Source: Armatimonadota bacterium | GTDB lineage: Bacteria > Armatimonadota > Zipacnadia > Zipacnadales > JABUFB01 | Assembly (NCBI GenBank): GCA_018056145.1 | Contig: JAGPGE010000263.1 | Location: 1-7,753, forward strand | Direction of reading: 5' to 3' | DNA: 7,753 bases | Shown: positions 5,756-7,753 of the stretch, piece after piece | Layout: each line of letters begins with the position of its first letter | How positions within the stretch are numbered: position 1 is the first letter of the stretch | Notes under the pieces: model-generated | What the model saw: only the letters and a program-made list of their open reading frames with translations | What the model was told of the DNA's origin: nothing | Database searches by the model: none | Program-made: the position numbers and the translations under genes

Positions 5756-7753
5756 CTATGGCACCGGGACAGAGACCAGTTCGCCGGTCTTGGTGGCCAG
5801 GACTGAGAAGGCATCGGGTTCACCGGGAACCGCGGCCATGTCCAGAACGGGCATCTCCCCGGGCAAGGCGGCAAGCAGGGAGCCGTTCGTGGGATCCAGC
5901 GCCACCAACTTCCCGCCGCGAGTGGCGGCGAGCAGGCGGTTCTTCGCGCCGGCCTTCGCAAGAGCGAGACCATCCACCTCGGAGCCCAGGTCGCGGCGCC
6001 ACAGGATGTTGCCGGATTGGTCGAGAGCGTAGACGTTGAAGCTCATTGAAGCGACCAGGAGTTCGTCCAGCCCGTCACCATTGATGTCCAGCGTCTCGAT
6101 GGCGGTGACTTCGTCGCCGCTGTTGAACAGCCAGCGCAGTTTCCCATCTGGGCCGATCACATGGACGTTGCCGTCGGCGCCCCCGAAGATGGAGCACAGG
6201 CCACCGGCAGTGTCGAGTCTCGCGGCAGCGGCCACGTTGGCATGGGGGCCGCTGCGGGCGGAGTAGCTAAAGAGGCGCTTGCCGTCGGGCCTGACCACAT
6301 GCCACCAGTAATACTCCGTGGCGCAGATCACCTCGTCCTTGCCGTCCCCGTCAATGTCCGCGGCTGCGCCGGCGGTGGAGCCGTGGACGCTCTCGTAGCG
6401 CCAGATCTCCTTGCCTTCCCGGTCGATGGCGTGGAAATGCCAGTTATCGGAACCGGCGATGGCCACCTGCTGGCCATTGCCCGCAAGATCGGCCGGGAAG
6501 ACGCAGCGGATGTGGCCGACGCGCTTGTAGTACGGCGCCTGGAATCGCCAGAGTTCCACACCGTCTGGCGAGATGGCGGTGACCGTGCCGCCCATGCTGC
6601 CGGCAATGACGGTGGGCTTTCCAGGGCCGTCGAAATCCACGGTGGTGACGTCATTGACCTGGCCCCCGGTGTCCACCGACCACAGCTTCGCGCCCGCGGC
6701 ATCAAATGCGTAGACGGAGCCGTCCGATGAGCCCGCGATCACCTCGCTCGTCCCGTCGCCGTTGAGATCGGCCAGCTTCACAGCCTGGAAGGAGTGCACC
6801 GGAGCCGCGCGCTTGCGAAGGGTCTCATAGTCTATTTCCAGGCCGGGGCGGTTCCCGTGAACCTCAAGTTCAGCGAGATAGACCGCCGTCCCCGGGCGCG
6901 GGGTGAGAGTGATTCGCAAGCGCTTCGCGGAGGCTGTGAGGCCTGGGAAGTCGTAGGTCTGAGGGCCATAGCCGGGCGCGCCCCAGTTGCCATGGTCTTC
7001 GGTATCCTGGACCTGGAGAATCGGCTGCAGATCGGCGTCCTGGTCGGTTGCGGCGGCGAAGACATCGACCGCGCCGATCTGAAAGAGCTTCTGTTTGCTG
7101 GATGAGGTGGCGAACCAGGCTTTCAGGTTGATGCGGCTGATGTCATACACGTTGTCGAAGGTCATGTCGAGAGTGACGGGCTGGTCGTCGCCCCACATGG
7201 CGCCCCCGGACGTGGTGAGCAGTTGTCCGTCGAAGAGATTGGAGGGGCGATTTTCGCCCTGTACCCCGCTGAAGACATTGGCGGGCAGAGGATCGGGCGA
7301 GACCGTGAGCTTCATCCCCGCGTCCACTGCGGCGAAGGAGCCGGTGTTGTCGGTAATCACGTAGGCATCGAGACGGTCACGATGGGACCATGCGACCTGG
7401 AGTTCACGGGGCGCCGTGAGTTCGGAAGCCCCCGCCGCAGCGGCACTGGGCGCCCGGGCGATGAGCGAGTTGATATGCGCGGTGAGGGGTTGGTCCATGC
7501 CTGTGCCCACCTTGCGCGCCTCGGGCTGGCCAATAATCCCCGCGGTCTTCACCGATGGGTCGATCACCAGCGACATGCCGGTCATGAGGTTGACCTGCGC
7601 GTCGATGCCTTCGGGGCGGTCGAGGGTCATATCGCCAGACTGGACATGGGTGGCGCCGACGGTGAACAGCCGGGAGGGCGTGAGCATGGCGATATCGGCC
7701 TGGAGGTCCACACCGTCGATGAGCGGGTAGTCTTCGCTGCCTCCGACGTGGAC
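5756..7753 (-). CDS. discoidin-like domain plus eight-unit beta-propeller protein, N-terminus missing
   Basis: The frame is open to the window edge, so these are the last 665 residues of a longer protein; residue 1 here is the codon at 7753-7751. Residues 1 to about 155 are unassigned. About 158-300 resembles an F5/8 type C (discoidin) carbohydrate-binding domain: SNLFDG near 171, MWGDDQPVTLDMTF, SRINLKAWF, RLRITLTPRPG and YLAELEVHG. From about 319 to the end run eight propeller units of roughly 43 residues. Several carry FG-GAP-type calcium loops DLNGDG (329-334), DIDGDG (466-471) and DINGDG (556-561). Most carry a PQQ-like blade end (D-G-x-x-L-W, as in KLWSV, ELWRF, EIWRY). A secreted or surface role in polysaccharide binding is inferred; any enzyme domain and the signal peptide would lie outside the window. 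A GTG at 7711 is not needed as a start because the frame continues upstream. Confidence 0.87.
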   Translation of the reverse strand, partial: VHVGGSEDYPLIDGVDLQADIAMLTPSRLFTVGATHVQSGDMTLDRPEGIDAQVNLMTGMSLVIDPSVKTAGIIGQPEARKVGTGMDQPLTAHINSLIARAPSAAAAGASELTAPRELQVAWSHRDRLDAYVITDNTGSFAAVDAGMKLTVSPDPLPANVFSGVQGENRPSNLFDGQLLTTSGGAMWGDDQPVTLDMTFDNVYDISRINLKAWFATSSSKQKLFQIGAVDVFAAATDQDADLQPILQVQDTEDHGNWGAPGYGPQTYDFPGLTASAKRLRITLTPRPGTAVYLAELEVHGNRPGLEIDYETLRKRAAPVHSFQAVKLADLNGDGTSEVIAGSSDGSVYAFDAAGAKLWSVDTGGQVNDVTTVDFDGPGKPTVIAGSMGGTVTAISPDGVELWRFQAPYYKRVGHIRCVFPADLAGNGQQVAIAGSDNWHFHAIDREGKEIWRYESVHGSTAGAAADIDGDGKDEVICATEYYWWHVVRPDGKRLFSYSARSGPHANVAAAARLDTAGGLCSIFGGADGNVHVIGPDGKLRWLFNSGDEVTAIETLDINGDGLDELLVASMSFNVYALDQSGNILWRRDLGSEVDGLALAKAGAKNRLLAATRGGKLVALDPTNGSLLAALPGEMPVLDMAAVPGEPDAFSVLATKTGELVSVPVP

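Noticed and set aside
7709..7711. GTG as the true start of the propeller protein
   Set aside because: The frame stays open without a stop to the window edge, and the residues before it (for example SEDYPLIDG) look like continuing protein. No signal peptide follows the GTG.

Overview
The window is high-GC bacterial DNA that looks chromosomal, with ordinary housekeeping and cell-envelope genes. No phage, plasmid or transposase gene is visible. A predicted lipoprotein with a HEAT solenoid and a large discoidin/beta-propeller protein suggest an environmental diderm, such as a PVC-type, Hydrogenedentes-like, Armatimonadota-like or similar lineage. The sequence does not allow a firm phylum call.

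Layout from left to right. (1) Positions 1-575 are apparently non-coding. They hold two clusters of a 31-bp tandem repeat centred on GGGGCCCC (28-120 and 239-308), then a series of perfect hairpins (399-414 and 420-465) downstream of the first operon. (2) Positions 576-3833, minus strand, carry a compact three-gene tRNA-modification operon transcribed right to left: queA, then tgt, then a THUMP-domain RNA methyltransferase, with gaps of 20 and 28 nt. (3) Positions 3834-4038 are a divergent intergenic region with a structured leader. (4) Positions 4039-5556, plus strand, encode a predicted lipoprotein made of about a dozen HEAT-like repeats, followed by a near-ideal intrinsic terminator. (5) Positions 5624-5755 are a convergent intergenic space with an inverted repeat. 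(6) Positions 5756-7753, minus strand, hold the C-terminal 665 residues of a protein that runs off the right edge: an unassigned N-terminal part, a discoidin-like domain and an eight-unit FG-GAP/PQQ-like propeller.

How the genes work together: Tgt exchanges guanine-34 of GUN-anticodon tRNAs for preQ1, and QueA then builds epoxyqueuosine on it. The third gene probably adds an N2-methyl group to a guanine elsewhere in tRNA. The operon is therefore a tRNA-maturation unit in which the methyltransferase is co-expressed with queuosine synthesis. The lipoprotein and the propeller protein appear unrelated to it and converge on one another.

I see no clear new system. The most worthwhile leads are the 31-bp minisatellite with its adjoining nested inverted repeats, the queA-tgt-methyltransferase linkage together with substitutions in a Tgt active-site loop, the foldable leader of the lipoprotein gene, and the architecture of the truncated propeller protein.
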